A DNA stretch of 64,000 nucleotides from Trichomonas vaginalis G3 (GCF_026262505.1 NC_067207.1:11314082-11378081); one strand, 5' to 3'. Positions 30,533 through 40,384 are shown, counted from the stretch's first letter. Numbers and translations: made by a program. The notes: generated by a model from the letters alone, not told the origin.

Positions 30533-32542
30533 TCACTTCTTAACAAAGTAATATGTGCTTCTTACACCACCATAGCTCAAACGTTTCTTTTCAAACATCG
30601 ATTGAAACTTATTTTGAGCCATTGGCTTTAGTCTCTTTTTCTTCAAATACGCCAAGAAATCTTCTTCACATCTTTTCACTTCATAGCCTTCTTTAAACTC
30701 CTCCTTGTTAAGTTCTATGAAATCCTTTATCTCATTCTTTGTTGCAATGACCTTCTCACTGTTCTCATGAACTATTTCAACACTGTTCTCATGAACTATT
30801 TCATCACTGTTCTCATGTATGACCTCCTCACTGTTCTCATGAACTATTTCAACACTGTTCTCATGAACTATTTCATCATTGCATTCATGTATGACCTCCT
30901 CACTGTTCTCGTGAACTATTTCAACACTGTTCTCATGTATGACCTCCTCACTGTTCTCATAAACTATTTCATCATTGCATTCATGTATGACCTCCTCACT
31001 GTTCTCATGAACTATTTCATCATTGCATTCATGTATGACCTCTTCACTGTTCTCGTGAACTATTTCAACACTGTTCTCATGTATGACCTCCTCACTGTTC
31101 TCATGAACTATTTCATCATTGCATTCATGTATGACCTCCTCACTGTCTTTCATAAGCGTTTCAAAGTCTCCTTTACTCATTACTTCAATCTCATGCTGTT
31201 CACAGTAGTACTTAAACTCACTGTATATGTCTTTGTTGTATGTTATATTGCTTCCCATGTACTCCATGAATTTTTCAAGCACTTCCTCATAATTCACTGT
31301 TTCTTTCTTTCCACGACCTTCTAATATCATACTTGCTTCATAAATATAACTTCGTGCAGAACCGTCTCGCTTTCTACTTCTCTTCACAAATTCTCTCATC
31401 TTGCCACCAAATACATTTGAACTACATGCAAAGAATTCATTCTCCTTCGCAAATTCTTTATATCTTCTGTAGCACTCTGTACAATTCCATCCGGATACAA
31501 ACATTTCATAGAACTCCTCGTAAAACATTTGGTAAGGTGTTTTGTTCATTTCGATGAGTTCTTGTTTAGCCCTGGTGAATGGTATCTTCCTTACATCAAA
31601 TTCACTTAAATCTTTCTTCATGAAGTACGTCAGTAAGTTTGAATAAAACTCTTCATTAAAGCTTTCAATGAGATTTGAGAAATATTCGTAATTTCCTTTG
31701 TATCTGCTGCTTACGTCAATGACAACAAATCTTCTGTCGTCTTTGTCAATCTTTACTGAGTTGAAGTTGTTAGATATCATGATGATATTACAAACATTCT
31801 CTATCTTTCTTACTGGCTGACACTTCTGATTTAAGTCCAACTGAGTCTCTGTTACTATTGACTTTAGTGCGTCGTGGTTCATGACCTTAGACGTATCGCA
31901 TGAGCTTAGTTCATTGCATACGATGAGCTTCATGTTCTCAATAGCAGCATTGAATCTACCAACCACATTCTCTATTGCCGTTATATTATTGTTGGCGTAC
32001 TTGCTAATGAGCTCGCATAGAACATTACTAAGTACATTCTTACCAGTTCCTTGCTTTCCTATTAACAAAAGTACTGTTCCAGTCTTTCCACAAGGATTTT
32101 GAACGATGTAGGCGAACCAGTTCAAAACATACTCATAAAGCTCTTCATCCTCATTACATATGACATCGTGAACATGTTTCAAATATCCTTCAATAACGTT
32201 CTCATCTACTTCATTCAGTACCTCATACTCATATCCTCTGAAATAGCTGTAAATGTCATCTCTTTCGTCAAAGAATCTCATGCCTGACTTCATAAGATAG
32301 TTCTTGTTCTGACCCGCTTCATAAATCATCAGTGCGTTCACATCCTTCTCCTCAATACGTCCTACATAAACACTCTTCATGAGCTTATTGAATTCCTTGC
32401 TATCTACTGACACAAGTGTTGTTGTGTCTCGTATTCCATCATAATCTTTCACTAGATATGTCATACGTGCTCCGTCAATAACAACAACACATCTTCTTAA
32501 GTCATTTATAACACTAGCTATGTCAATACCGTCCTCACTCAT
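30533..32542 (-). CDS. SF3 (D5-like) replicative helicase with acidic repeat tail
   Basis: Protein of 669 aa. Superfamily 3 helicase core: Walker A GKQGTGKN at residues 162-169, Walker B LIVCNEL at 206-212, sensor/motif C IIMISNN at 253-259, followed by DDRRF with the arginine-finger region. The N-terminal ~120 residues resemble the region preceding D5-type helicases of large DNA viruses and plasmids. The core aligns well with the Polinton helicase at 50944-53265 (shared NALKSI-like, RRFVVI/RRYVVL and FYxNLLTYFM stretches). Residues about 460-597 are some twelve 11-residue units of the form VIHENSEE/IVHENSEE/VIHECNDE, encoded by 33-bp repeats. Predicted to unwind DNA during replication of the element. 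The 3' end lies inside the TIR, so a headless duplicate exists at 38039-38302. The gene looks whole. Confidence 0.85.
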   Translation of the reverse strand: MSEDGIDIASVINDLRRCVVVIDGARMTYLVKDYDGIRDTTTLVSVDSKEFNKLMKSVYVGRIEEKDVNALMIYEAGQNKNYLMKSGMRFFDERDDIYSYFRGYEYEVLNEVDENVIEGYLKHVHDVICNEDEELYEYVLNWFAYIVQNPCGKTGTVLLLIGKQGTGKNVLSNVLCELISKYANNNITAIENVVGRFNAAIENMKLIVCNELSSCDTSKVMNHDALKSIVTETQLDLNQKCQPVRKIENVCNIIMISNNFNSVKIDKDDRRFVVIDVSSRYKGNYEYFSNLIESFNEEFYSNLLTYFMKKDLSEFDVRKIPFTRAKQELIEMNKTPYQMFYEEFYEMFVSGWNCTECYRRYKEFAKENEFFACSSNVFGGKMREFVKRSRKRDGSARSYIYEASMILEGRGKKETVNYEEVLEKFMEYMGSNITYNKDIYSEFKYYCEQHEIEVMSKGDFETLMKDSEEVIHECNDEIVHENSEEVIHENSVEIVHENSEEVIHECNDEIVHENSEEVIHECNDEIVYENSEEVIHENSVEIVHENSEEVIHECNDEIVHENSVEIVHENSEEVIHENSDEIVHENSVEIVHENSEKVIATKNEIKDFIELNKEEFKEGYEVKRCEEDFLAYLKKKRLKPMAQNKFQSMFEKKRLSYGGVRSTYYFVKK

Positions 32543-32667
32543 GTACTTATTTCTTCCTCAAGTCCTTTAGTGTGAAAGTGTCTCTAAGTTCTATTTCAAA
32601 CAATTCATTTACACATCCTTTGCAATACTTCTCTATAAAATATTTCTGTCGTTCTTTACTAAGTTTC

Positions 32668-33360
32668 TTAACAGCTCTGAAAGAACCATGTGTTTTGACT
32701 CAAACATCCTTCACAACTTCTCTCATTCATTCCTAGTTCTTTCATGTCATTATCTTCAACCTCTATGGTCTCATTGACTAAGGTCAAAGGGTTCTTAGTC
32801 ATTGCTGGTCTTATCTGAAACAATGTTTGTGCAACAGGTTTAACTAGTTCAGCAACGTCCTTCCTTAATATGAATAGCTGGTTCCACTCATCTTTGCTAA
32901 CAGTTCTTTCATAACCACTGACAGTAATGATTTCATTTGCTGACCTTAGACACTTATGTTCTATCATTTGTATTGCTTTTGTGTAAGGCTTTCGTGAGCA
33001 TAGGTTGTATATGTCATTCCTGCAATGTTCATTCATGCCAATAGTACTAAATCCTTTCTTTGCTGTTGAGTGCATAATATCCATTAGTTCCTGTGTTCGT
33101 ATTGCTGTCTCATAAAATACAACAAGACCTTTGTCATCTATGACGTACTTACCGAAAACATTGCTTATATTCTTTAACCATGAAATAACATCCTCATTCA
33201 TGCTGTCAAACATGAAGTAAGGTCTTACATACTCTTCACTTATAAGATACTCCACAAAGTACTTGTTAAGCTCTATGTCCTCGTGAGCGATTTCATTAGG
33301 TTTGATATTAGTTCCTTTTGTCATTGCTGTCATGTACTTCACTCTCATAGTTCCTTTCAA
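32668..33360 (-). CDS. ORF upstream of the helicase, possible primase-like protein
   Basis: 230-aa frame ending 125 bases before the helicase start. RPYFMFDSMNEDVISW and the following FGKYVIDDKGLVVFY loosely resemble the N-terminal part of archaeo-eukaryotic primases of the herpes UL52/NCLDV type (an aromatic-Phe-Asp metal motif), but I see no second metal motif or GxH motif, so this is a weak call. Primase and SF3 helicase are normally adjacent or fused, which is the main contextual support. Read from a shared 88-base promoter region with the divergent HNH gene. Confidence 0.45.
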   Translation of the reverse strand: MKGTMRVKYMTAMTKGTNIKPNEIAHEDIELNKYFVEYLISEEYVRPYFMFDSMNEDVISWLKNISNVFGKYVIDDKGLVVFYETAIRTQELMDIMHSTAKKGFSTIGMNEHCRNDIYNLCSRKPYTKAIQMIEHKCLRSANEIITVSGYERTVSKDEWNQLFILRKDVAELVKPVAQTLFQIRPAMTKNPLTLVNETIEVEDNDMKELGMNERSCEGCLSQNTWFFQSC

Positions 33361-33448
33361 TAGCGTAAAAGTACTTCATTGTTTCATAACTGCTCTAAAT
33401 TCTGTTCAAAATTCGTACAACATAACTTTTTAACATTAGTGAAAGAAC
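33361..33448. promoter_or_regulatory. Divergent intergenic region of the nested element
   Basis: Only 88 bases separate the start of the minus-strand replication genes from the plus-strand HNH gene. Both promoters must lie here or overlap the genes. No known core element identified. Confidence 0.4.
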
Positions 33449-34153
33449 ATGAGCGAAACAACAACATCTAACATTACAGAAGAAGTCAATGACAATGCCG
33501 ATGAAAACATTACAGAAGGAGCTAGTGAAAATATTGACGAGTTCAGTGAGGAAGAAGATATTGAGGACGTCAATGAGAACGTTAGTGGGGAACAAACTCA
33601 ATGGGAAACATTGAGAAATCATGAAGATTATGAGATTTGTACGACATATCCTTTTACTATTCGTCGAAAGAAAGACAAACATATTATGAGTGAATGCTTA
33701 AATAATTATGGTTATATTGTGCTTAGTTTAAACAACAAAATGTACTTAAAGCATAGAATTATTGCAGAACAGTGGATTGAAAATCCAAACAATTTGAAAG
33801 AAATAGACCATATAAATCATGATAGAACGGACAACAGAATCTCAAACCTTCGTTGGTGTTCTAGATCTGAAAACAATAGAAATAAAAGCAAGTATGGCGA
33901 TATAGTTTATGAGTTCGTTGATGAAATATCTGACGAAGCTGTTGAAATAACAGATTATGGTAAGCATTCGTTTGAGTTCTACTACTATGTTGAGAATGAG
34001 GACGCATTCTATTATTATACAGGTCTTAACTATCGAAAACTTCATATAAACTTTACAAAAACAGGTGCTGCTTATGTTTGTATGATAGATACAGAAAACA
34101 AGAGTGTAATCTTATTCATAAACAAATTCAAACGCTTGTACGGCTTCATGTAG
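33449..34153 (+). CDS. NUMOD4/HNH endonuclease
   Basis: Protein of 234 aa. Residues 1-50 are an acidic Asn/Glu/Ser-rich leader. Residues 52-100 fit a NUMOD4 DNA-binding module (WETLRNHEDYEICTTYPFTI, then GYIVLSL). Residues 101-146 are an HNH nuclease of the HNH_3 type: KHRIIAEQWI, then EIDHINHDRTDNRISNLRW and SENNRNK, with His102, Asp120-His121 and Asn129/Asn133 as the expected active-site and metal residues. About 90 further residues are unassigned. Such proteins are typical of phage and giant-virus homing endonucleases, which cut a specific site and promote copying of the surrounding DNA. Here it is free-standing and next to the replication genes. It may initiate replication or integration of the element or spread the element by homing; that is inference. 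Confidence 0.85.
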   Translation: MSETTTSNITEEVNDNADENITEGASENIDEFSEEEDIEDVNENVSGEQTQWETLRNHEDYEICTTYPFTIRRKKDKHIMSECLNNYGYIVLSLNNKMYLKHRIIAEQWIENPNNLKEIDHINHDRTDNRISNLRWCSRSENNRNKSKYGDIVYEFVDEISDEAVEITDYGKHSFEFYYYVENEDAFYYYTGLNYRKLHINFTKTGAAYVCMIDTENKSVILFINKFKRLYGFM

Positions 34154-34234
34154 GACAAACATTATTTTTCAACACTAACGCCAACACGTAGGACAAACAT
34201 TCATGACTAACATTACTGTATAACATAAATGTTT

Positions 34235-37200
34235 TGTCATGACTTCTTCGTATATGTTTTGTCATGACTTCTTCGTATATGTTTTGTCATGACTTCTTCG
34301 TATATGTTTTGTCATGACTTCTTCGTATATGCTTTGTCAAAACTTCTTCGTAAATGATTTGTCAAAACTTCATCGTTTATGTTTTGTCATGACTTCATCG
34401 TTTATGTTTTGTCATGACTTCATCGTATATGTTTTGTCATGACTTCATCGTATATGTTTTGTCAAGACTTTGTCATGACTTCATCGTATATGTTTTGTCA
34501 AAACTTCATCGTATATGTTTTGTCATGATTTCATCGTATATGTTTTGTCATGACTTCTTCGTATATGCTTTGTCATGATTTCTTCATCGTAATGAGTGTA
34601 AATGTTTTGTCATGACTTCATCGTAAATGTTTTGTCATGACTTCATCGTATATGTTTTGTCATGATTTCATCGTATATGTTTTGTCAAGACTTCATCGTA
34701 TATGTTTTGTCATGACTTCATCGTATATGTTTTGTCATGACTTCTTCGTATATGTTTTGTCAAACATGAATGTATATGCTTTGTCAAGATTTCATCGTAA
34801 TGAACGTATATGCTTTATCATGACTTCATCGTAAATGATTTGTTATGACCTCATGGAACTTAAACGTAAATGTTTTGTCATGACTTCATCGTATATGTTT
34901 TGTCAAGACTTCTTCGTAAATGTTTTGTCAAGATTTCATCGTAAATGTTTTGTCAAGATTTCATCGTAAATGTTTTGTCAAGACTTCTTCGTATATGTTT
35001 TGTCAAAACTTCTTCGTATATGTTTTGTCAAACATGAATGTATATGTTTTGTCATGACTTCATCGTAATGAGTGTAAATGATTTCATATAATTGCTTACC
35101 TCGGAAAACCGAGGGAAGAGATTCCATATGAAAATCGCAAGAATTTGGCTCCTGGTTTGAAATATTATTATATTCATAGACTTCTTCGTATATGTTTTGT
35201 CAAACATGAACGTATATGTTTTGTCATGACTTCATCGTATATGCTTTGTCATGACTTCATCGTAATGAACGTAAATGTTTTGTCATGATTTCATCGTATA
35301 TGTTTTGTCATGATTTTATCGTAAATGATTTGTCAAGATTTCATCGTAATGAGTGTAAATGAACCAAAAATAATGTTTACGTTCATGTTTGACAACAACA
35401 CAGGAGGAAGGCAGTTATGAATTATTTTTGAATAACTGAAGGTGTCACTATGTCACCATGTCACCAGGTTATTTAACTTCTCTGAAAAAATGAGACAACA
35501 TGACATTTAGACAACACAGCAGGGGAAGGCATTTATGAATTATTTTTGAAGAACTGAAGGTGTCACTACGTCATCATGTGTCACTCGGTTAATTAACTTC
35601 TCTGAAAAAGTGTGACAACATGACATTTTGACAACAACACAGGAGGAAGGCAGTTATGAATTATTTTTGAAGAACTGAAGGTGTCACTACGTCACCATGT
35701 GTCACTCGGTTAATTAACTTCTCTGAAAAAGTGTGACAACATGACATTTTGACAACAACACAGGAAATAAATGTTTACGTAAATGTTTTGTCAAGACTTC
35801 TTCGTATATGCTTTGTCAAACTTCTTCGTATATGTTTTGTCATGATTTCATCGTAATGAGCGTAAATGACCCAAAAATAATGTTTAGGTGAAGAGGTGAG
35901 ATCTCACCTCTTTTCTCACCTCATTGAATTTTCATGATTTCTTCGTATATGTTTTGTCATGACTTCTTCGTATATGCTTTGTCAAGACTTCTTCATCGTA
36001 ATGAGTGTAAATGACCCAAAAATAATGTTTAGGTGAAGAGGTGAGATCTCACCTCTTTTCTCACCTCATTGAATTTTCATGACTTCTTCATCGTAATGAG
36101 CGTAAATGTTTTGTCATGATTTCATCGTATATGCTTTGTCAAACATGAACGTAAATGATTTGTCGAAACTTCATCGTATATGCTTTGTCATGACTTCTTC
36201 ATCGTAATGAACGTATATGCTTTGTCAAACATGAACGTAAATGATTTGTCGAAACTTCATCGTATATGTTTTGTCATGATTTCATCGTACATGTTTTGTC
36301 ATGACTTCTTCATCGTAATGAACGTATATGCTTTGTCAAACATGAACGTATATGCTTTGTCGAAACTTCATCGTATATGCTTTGTCAAACATGAACGTAA
36401 ATGATTTGTCGAAACTTCTTCATCGTAATGAGTGTAAATGTTTTGTCATGATTTCTTCGTTTATGTTTTGTCATGATTTCATCGTATATGTTTTGTCATG
36501 ACTTCTTCATCGTAATGAGCGTAAATCAGACAAAAATATATTTTAGGTGAAGAGGTGAGATCTCACCTCTTTTCTCACCTCTTTTCTCACCTCATGAATT
36601 TTCATGATTTCTTCATCGTAATGAGCGTATATGTTTTGTCATGACTTCTTCATCGTATATGCTTTGTCAAGACTTCTTCATCGTACATGTTTTGTCGAAA
36701 CTTCATCGTATATGTTTTGTCGAAACTTCATCGTATATGTTTTGTCGAAACTTCATCGTATATGTTTTGTCATGACTTCTTCTTCGTATATGCTTTGTCA
36801 AGACTTCTTCATCGTACATGTTTTGTCGAAACTTCATCGTATATGCTTTGTCAAACATGAACGTATATGTTTTGTCATGACTTCTTCGTATATGTTTTGT
36901 CATGATTTCATCGTAATGAGCGTAAATCAGACAAAAATATATTTTAGGTGAAGAGGTGAGATCTCACCTCTTTTCTCACCTCTTTTCTCACCTCATGAAT
37001 TTTCATGACTTCTTCATCGTATATGTTTTGTCATGATTTCATCGTATATGTTTTGTCATGACTTCATCGTATATGTTTTGTCATGACTTCATCGTTTATG
37101 TTTTGTCATGACTTCATCGTATATGTTTTGTCATGACTTCATCGTATATGTTTTGTCATGATTTCTTCGTTTATGTTTTGTCAAACATGAACGTAAATGA

Positions 37201-37780
37201 TTTGTCATGATTTCATCGTATATGCTTTGTCATGACTTCTTCATCGTAATGAGTGTAAATGTTTTGTCATGATTTTATCGTACATGTTTTGTCATGACTT
37301 CTTCATCGTAATGAGCGTATATGCTTTGTCATGATTTCATCGTAAATGATTTGTCGAAACTTCATCGTATATGCTTTGTCAAGACTTCTTCATCGTAATG
37401 AGCGTAAATCAGACAAAAATATATTTTAGGTGAAGAGGTGAGATCTCACCTCTTTTCTCACCTCATGAATTTTCATGACTTCTTCATCGTATATGCTTTG
37501 TCAAACATGAACGTATATGCTTTGTCATGACTTCATCGTATATGCTTTGTCAAGACTTCTTCATCGTAATGAGCGTAAATCAGACAAAAATATATTTTAG
37601 GTGAAGAGGTGAGATCTCACCTCTTTTCTCACCTCTTTTCTCACCTCATGAATTTTCATGACTTCTTCATCGTATATGCTTTGTCAAACATGAACGTATA
37701 TGCTTTGTCAAACATGAACGTATATGCTTTGTCATGACTTCATCGTAATGAGCGTAAATGATCCAAAAATAATGTTTATG
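34235..37780. repeat. 25-bp satellite array of the nested element
   Basis: About 3.5 kb of degenerate direct repeats based on a 25-bp unit, TATGTTTTGTCATGACTTCA plus TCGTA, with variants TTTGTCAAACATGAACGTAA and TTTGTCGAAACTTCATCGTA. Well over 80 units are visible. Because 25 is not a multiple of three, the open frames across it are not proteins. Interspersed are palindromic modules and ~118-bp repeats (separate entries), and one unrelated unique patch at about 35077-35160. Likely a replication origin/partition region or an expanded spacer. Confidence 0.9.
35391..35762. repeat. ~118-bp repeats shared with the Polinton (nested-element copies)
   Basis: Three direct copies of a ~118-bp unit containing GAAGAACTGAAGGTGTCAC, GGTTAATTAACTTCTCT and GACAACATGACATTTTGACA. 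The same unit flanks the Polinton primase-helicase gene at 50520-50872 (direct) and 53279-53560 (inverted). Confidence 0.85.
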
Positions 37781-37800
37781 TTAGAATGTTAGATCTAACA
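35893..37800. repeat. Six GAGGTGAGATCTCACCTC palindromes plus one variant
   Basis: Perfect 18-bp palindromes at 35893-35910, 36038-36055, 36552-36569, 36953-36970, 37435-37452 and 37606-37623. Each is preceded by a conserved CAAAAATA-rich leader and followed by one or two half-site repeats (TTTTCTCACCTC). A seventh module at 37787-37800 has the same layout with different arms, TGTTAGATCTAACA followed by CTTTTCTAACATG half-sites. The AGATCT core is constant while both arms and the half-sites change together. They are candidate binding sites for the element's helicase, nuclease or another initiator. Confidence 0.85.
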
Positions 37801-37808
37801 CCTTTTCT

Positions 37809-38041
37809 AACATGTTTTCTAACATGGAGGATTTCATTAGATATAAATATTATTTGGTGAAAGTATCCTAAAAATATTTGATGGACTTTAACTAAAATAA
37901 TGTTTAGGGAAGAATGTGTATATCTAATGAAACAGTAAAGTATTATATCTATTAAATCGTCTATGATGTAAATTGTGTATAGAATGAAATGAAGGAAGAA
38001 TATTTATATCTAATGAAATCCTCCATGTTAGAAAACATGTT
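37809..38041. repeat. Small inverted-repeat unit at the satellite/TIR junction
   Basis: A 43-base sequence containing CATGGAGGATTTCATTAG is repeated inverted at 37809-37851 and 37999-38041 around ~150 unique bases. It lies exactly where the satellite meets the right TIR and may be a nested mini-element or the junction formed when the TIR was duplicated. Confidence 0.75.
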
Positions 38042-38314
38042 CATGAGAACAGTGTTGAAATAGTTCATGAGAACAGTGAGAAGGTCATTGCAACAAAGAA
38101 TGAGATAAAGGATTTCATAGAACTTAACAAGGAGGAGTTTAAAGAAGGCTATGAAGTGAAAAGATGTGAAGAAGATTTCTTGGCGTATTTGAAGAAAAAG
38201 AGACTAAAGCCAATGGCTCAAAATAAGTTTCAATCGATGTTTGAAAAGAAACGTTTGAGCTATGGTGGTGTAAGAAGCACATATTACTTTGTTAAGAAGT
38301 GAGGACATTTATTT

Positions 38315-38605
38315 TTGTCGTTAGTGTTGGAGTTTGTGTTTGTTGTTAGTGTTTGTCATTTGTGCTGAGGTTAGTACTTGTCGTTAGTGTTGGAGTTTGT
38401 GTTTGTTGTTAGTGTTTGTCATTTGTGCTGAGGTTAGTACTTGTCGTTAGTGTTGGAGTTTGTGGTTGTTGTTAGTGTTTGTCATTTGTGTTGAGGTTAG
38501 TACTTGTCGTTAGTGTTGGAGTTTGTGGTTGTTGTTAGTGTTTGTCATTTGTGTTGAGGTTAGTACTTGTCGTTAGTGTTGGAGTTTGTGGTTGTTGTTA
38601 GTGAG
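38315..38605. repeat. 63-bp subterminal tandem repeat (right)
   Basis: Inverted counterpart of the array at 30233-30519, with the same number of units (about 4.5). Confidence 0.85.
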
Positions 38606-38905
38606 AGAATAAATTAAATCATGAACTTTGCCATGGTCTCTGTCCCTAGTAGTTTTCATTATCTCACAGAGTTAATGAAAGTCATACTTTCTATCAGATG
38701 AAGCATGCAGATGAACATAATGAAAGTTAGTGAGTTTGCCACGAGTTATGAATAAAATATTGGCATATTAGATGAGATAGCTGATGAAACAGATGAAGAT
38801 AAATTAAATCTTGGACTTTGCCACACTCTGTCCCTAGTTCCTCAAAATCCTTGACAACGTTGCTTAGAAATTTTGGTTCAAAACCTCATCTGATTTTAAT
38901 CTGTT

Positions 38906-39148
38906 ATGCTACCTGTTAAGTTTCGCGAGATTATAAATGTCATGGAGTTATATAAAAAGGAGGGACAGCTAGGGACACTGAAGAATATGAACTATTGTGT
39001 GAAGCACAGCAATGGGAAGCGCTGCAATACTTTTGTAAATGAGAACCTTAGTGTGAACGTTAGTGACAACGTTAGTGAGAACGTTAGTGAGAACGTTTAT
39101 TTTTTCATGCACGTGCATTGTGTCGTGGGGAGTTGCCATGGGCAATGA
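38906..39148 (+). CDS. Short ORF in right TIR (mirror copy)
   Basis: Mirror copy of the ORF at 29624-29866 with a Ser-to-Arg difference near residue 58. Same caveats. Confidence 0.3.
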   Translation: MLPVKFREIINVMELYKKEGQLGTLKNMNYCVKHSNGKRCNTFVNENLSVNVSDNVSENVSENVYFFMHVHCVVGSCHGQ

Positions 39149-39359
39149 CCTGCGCACAATATATAACGTACAGAGAGGTGAGATGAGGTGGTTTATGTGA
39201 TAAATACTTTACGTGGCAGAAATAGTTTAAGGTTATTAGAAATATTGCATCTGTGATGTAAAATATACGTTAGTGGTTTTGTAAAGTGTCAGATTGACAT
39301 ATCTTTGGTAAGATGGCGCGCAGTGCCACCGTACTGAAGATATGTATACTAACTACGAC

Positions 39360-39998
39360 AAGACTCAGAAGATTGAAAAAATAGAGAGACCTTTCTGGGG
39401 TCTGAATGCAAGCCTAAGTATGTGGCTTTGGTCATGTTTTGCCGAAGAAAATATTGACAAACGTACGAAAATGTGTGAGAATTGTGTCTACCATTACGTA
39501 GGCAATCATTCTTTTTGCGAACCGCACAATTACAAATGCTTTGAATGGCAAAAAGGTGTCAATTCGATCCAACTTCAATTCATGCTCTATGACTGGGTTC
39601 ACAAATGGACACCCATAGTTTCCAAAGTTTCTTCCATTGGATCTACCTGCATGAATGAAGCGTTTAACTCCAAAATTGCATGCTATTTGGACAAATCAAG
39701 AGCCTGGAAGAACATTAACATTAGAGTTAACGTTGCAATCTTAGAATGGAATGATCCAGAGCATTTTCTCGGAGATATACAAAAAGCATTACATCTTCCC
39801 CCACTTCCAGAAGATTGTGTCAAATCATTTGAAGAGAATTGTTACTCCAAAATGATATTGAAACAAAAAACTGTTACAAAAGGTTCTAAAAAACAGAACA
39901 AATACAAAAAATCCATTCAGAGTGTACCAGGAGGAGATTATCAAGTTTTCAAGTCCGAATGGGAATCAGAAGACGAAGACATTGATGACTTTGATTAA
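39360..39998 (+). pseudogene. Mutator-like transposase, 3' part (interrupted gene)
   Basis: Remaining 212 codons of the transposase. It contains a helical insertion with CENCVYHYVGNHSFCEPHNY, a Cys/His cluster (C...C...H...C...H) like the zinc-binding insert of relatives, then STCMNEAFNSKIACYLDK, which fits the family's third catalytic acidic residue region (NExxNSxxW in relatives). It ends in a Lys/Gln-rich and acidic tail (SEDEDIDDFD). Frame, order and spacing agree with the 5' part. It is separated from that part only by the nested element. Confidence 0.8.
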
Positions 39999-40384
39999 CG
40001 AAAATTACATTTTATTTATTGTTTTTGTTTTTAATTAAATTATTATTATGCTCATTTTCTTATTTTGATTTTTTCTCATTATGATATAAATAATTTATTA
40101 ATGCATTTATCCAATAATTATGCTATGATATTTTTATGCCTTATTTCATTTCTCTTATATTTGATAATCTGGTAAAATATAGTTCAGACTATAATCATTT
40201 TAGATTATTGATATATTTATATAGGTTAGAATAAAATTAGTTTCATTTTCTACTTTTATTTTGAATTAATAATTTATAATATCAAATATTATGGCGTAAC
40301 CTCTCCTTTAAAATATAGATATATATAGGCCTATAGAGTTTATTGGCACTCTCAAAACTCTAGAATTTTGAGTTTACTATACCC

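Larger units (their letters stand above)
29418..30796. repeat. Nested element, left TIR
   Basis: Contains the terminal sequence, a short mirrored ORF (29624-29866), a duplicated GGGACAGAGACCATGGCAAA unit (near 30126 and 30190), the 63-bp repeat array and the last ~88 codons of the helicase gene. Confidence 0.88.
29418..39354. mobile_element. Nested helicase/HNH element with 1.3 kb TIRs
   Basis: 9.9 kb element with ends AGTTAGTATACATATC and the complement, flanked by the 5-bp duplication ACGAC (29413-29417 and 39355-39359) within the transposase gene. TIRs are 29418-30796 (1,379 bases) and 38039-39354 (1,316 bases). The 63-base length difference comes from a local duplication in the left copy near 30120-30215. 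Contents: an SF3 helicase gene whose 3' end lies inside the left TIR, an upstream ORF that may be a primase part, a divergent NUMOD4/HNH gene, and a 3.5 kb satellite with palindromes. No transposase, integrase, polymerase or capsid gene is seen, so how it moves is unknown. TIR copies are almost identical, so the insertion is recent. I cannot match it to a described superfamily. Confidence 0.85.
38039..39354. repeat. Nested element, right TIR
   Basis: Inverted copy of the left TIR. It carries an isolated copy of the helicase C-terminus (38039-38302, plus strand) that has no upstream gene of its own, the 63-bp repeats and the mirrored 80-codon ORF. Confidence 0.88.
27448..40384. mobile_element. 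Mutator-like transposon inserted in the Polinton left TIR
   Basis: Ends GGGTATAGT...ACTATACCC, flanked by TTAA (27444-27447 and 40385-40388). Excluding the element nested within it, this transposon is about 3.0 kb. The left (27448-27556) and right (40276-40384) ~109 bases are degenerate inverted repeats sharing GGGTATAGT, AAAATT, GTTTTGA and GAGAGGTTA(T/C)GCCATAAT. One gene, a Mutator-like transposase, begins at 28764. The 1.2 kb between the left TIR and the gene is AT-rich and non-coding. A 4-bp TTAA duplication is unusual, since Mutator-like elements normally duplicate about 9 bp. Interrupted by the element at 29418-39354 and therefore dead in this copy. Confidence 0.82.

Noticed and set aside
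30767-31324. 185-codon plus-strand frame opposite the helicase tail
   Set aside because: Mirror of the 33-bp repeats in the helicase gene. Low complexity, no domain.
34235-37780. Possible CRISPR array or protein-coding repeats in the satellite
   Set aside because: Units are contiguous without unique spacers, highly degenerate, and 25 bp long so frames shift every unit. Open frames such as 34637-34834 and 36631-36951 are by-products.
29418-39354. Calling the nested element a second Polinton
   Set aside because: It has AG...CT ends, but the duplication is 5 bp and no capsid, polymerase, ATPase or integrase gene is present.
27448-40384. piggyBac assignment from the TTAA duplication
   Set aside because: The transposase motifs (NHxG, NNME, KDRD, GHVSK) are Mutator-like, not piggyBac. 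The TTAA is recorded as unusual instead.
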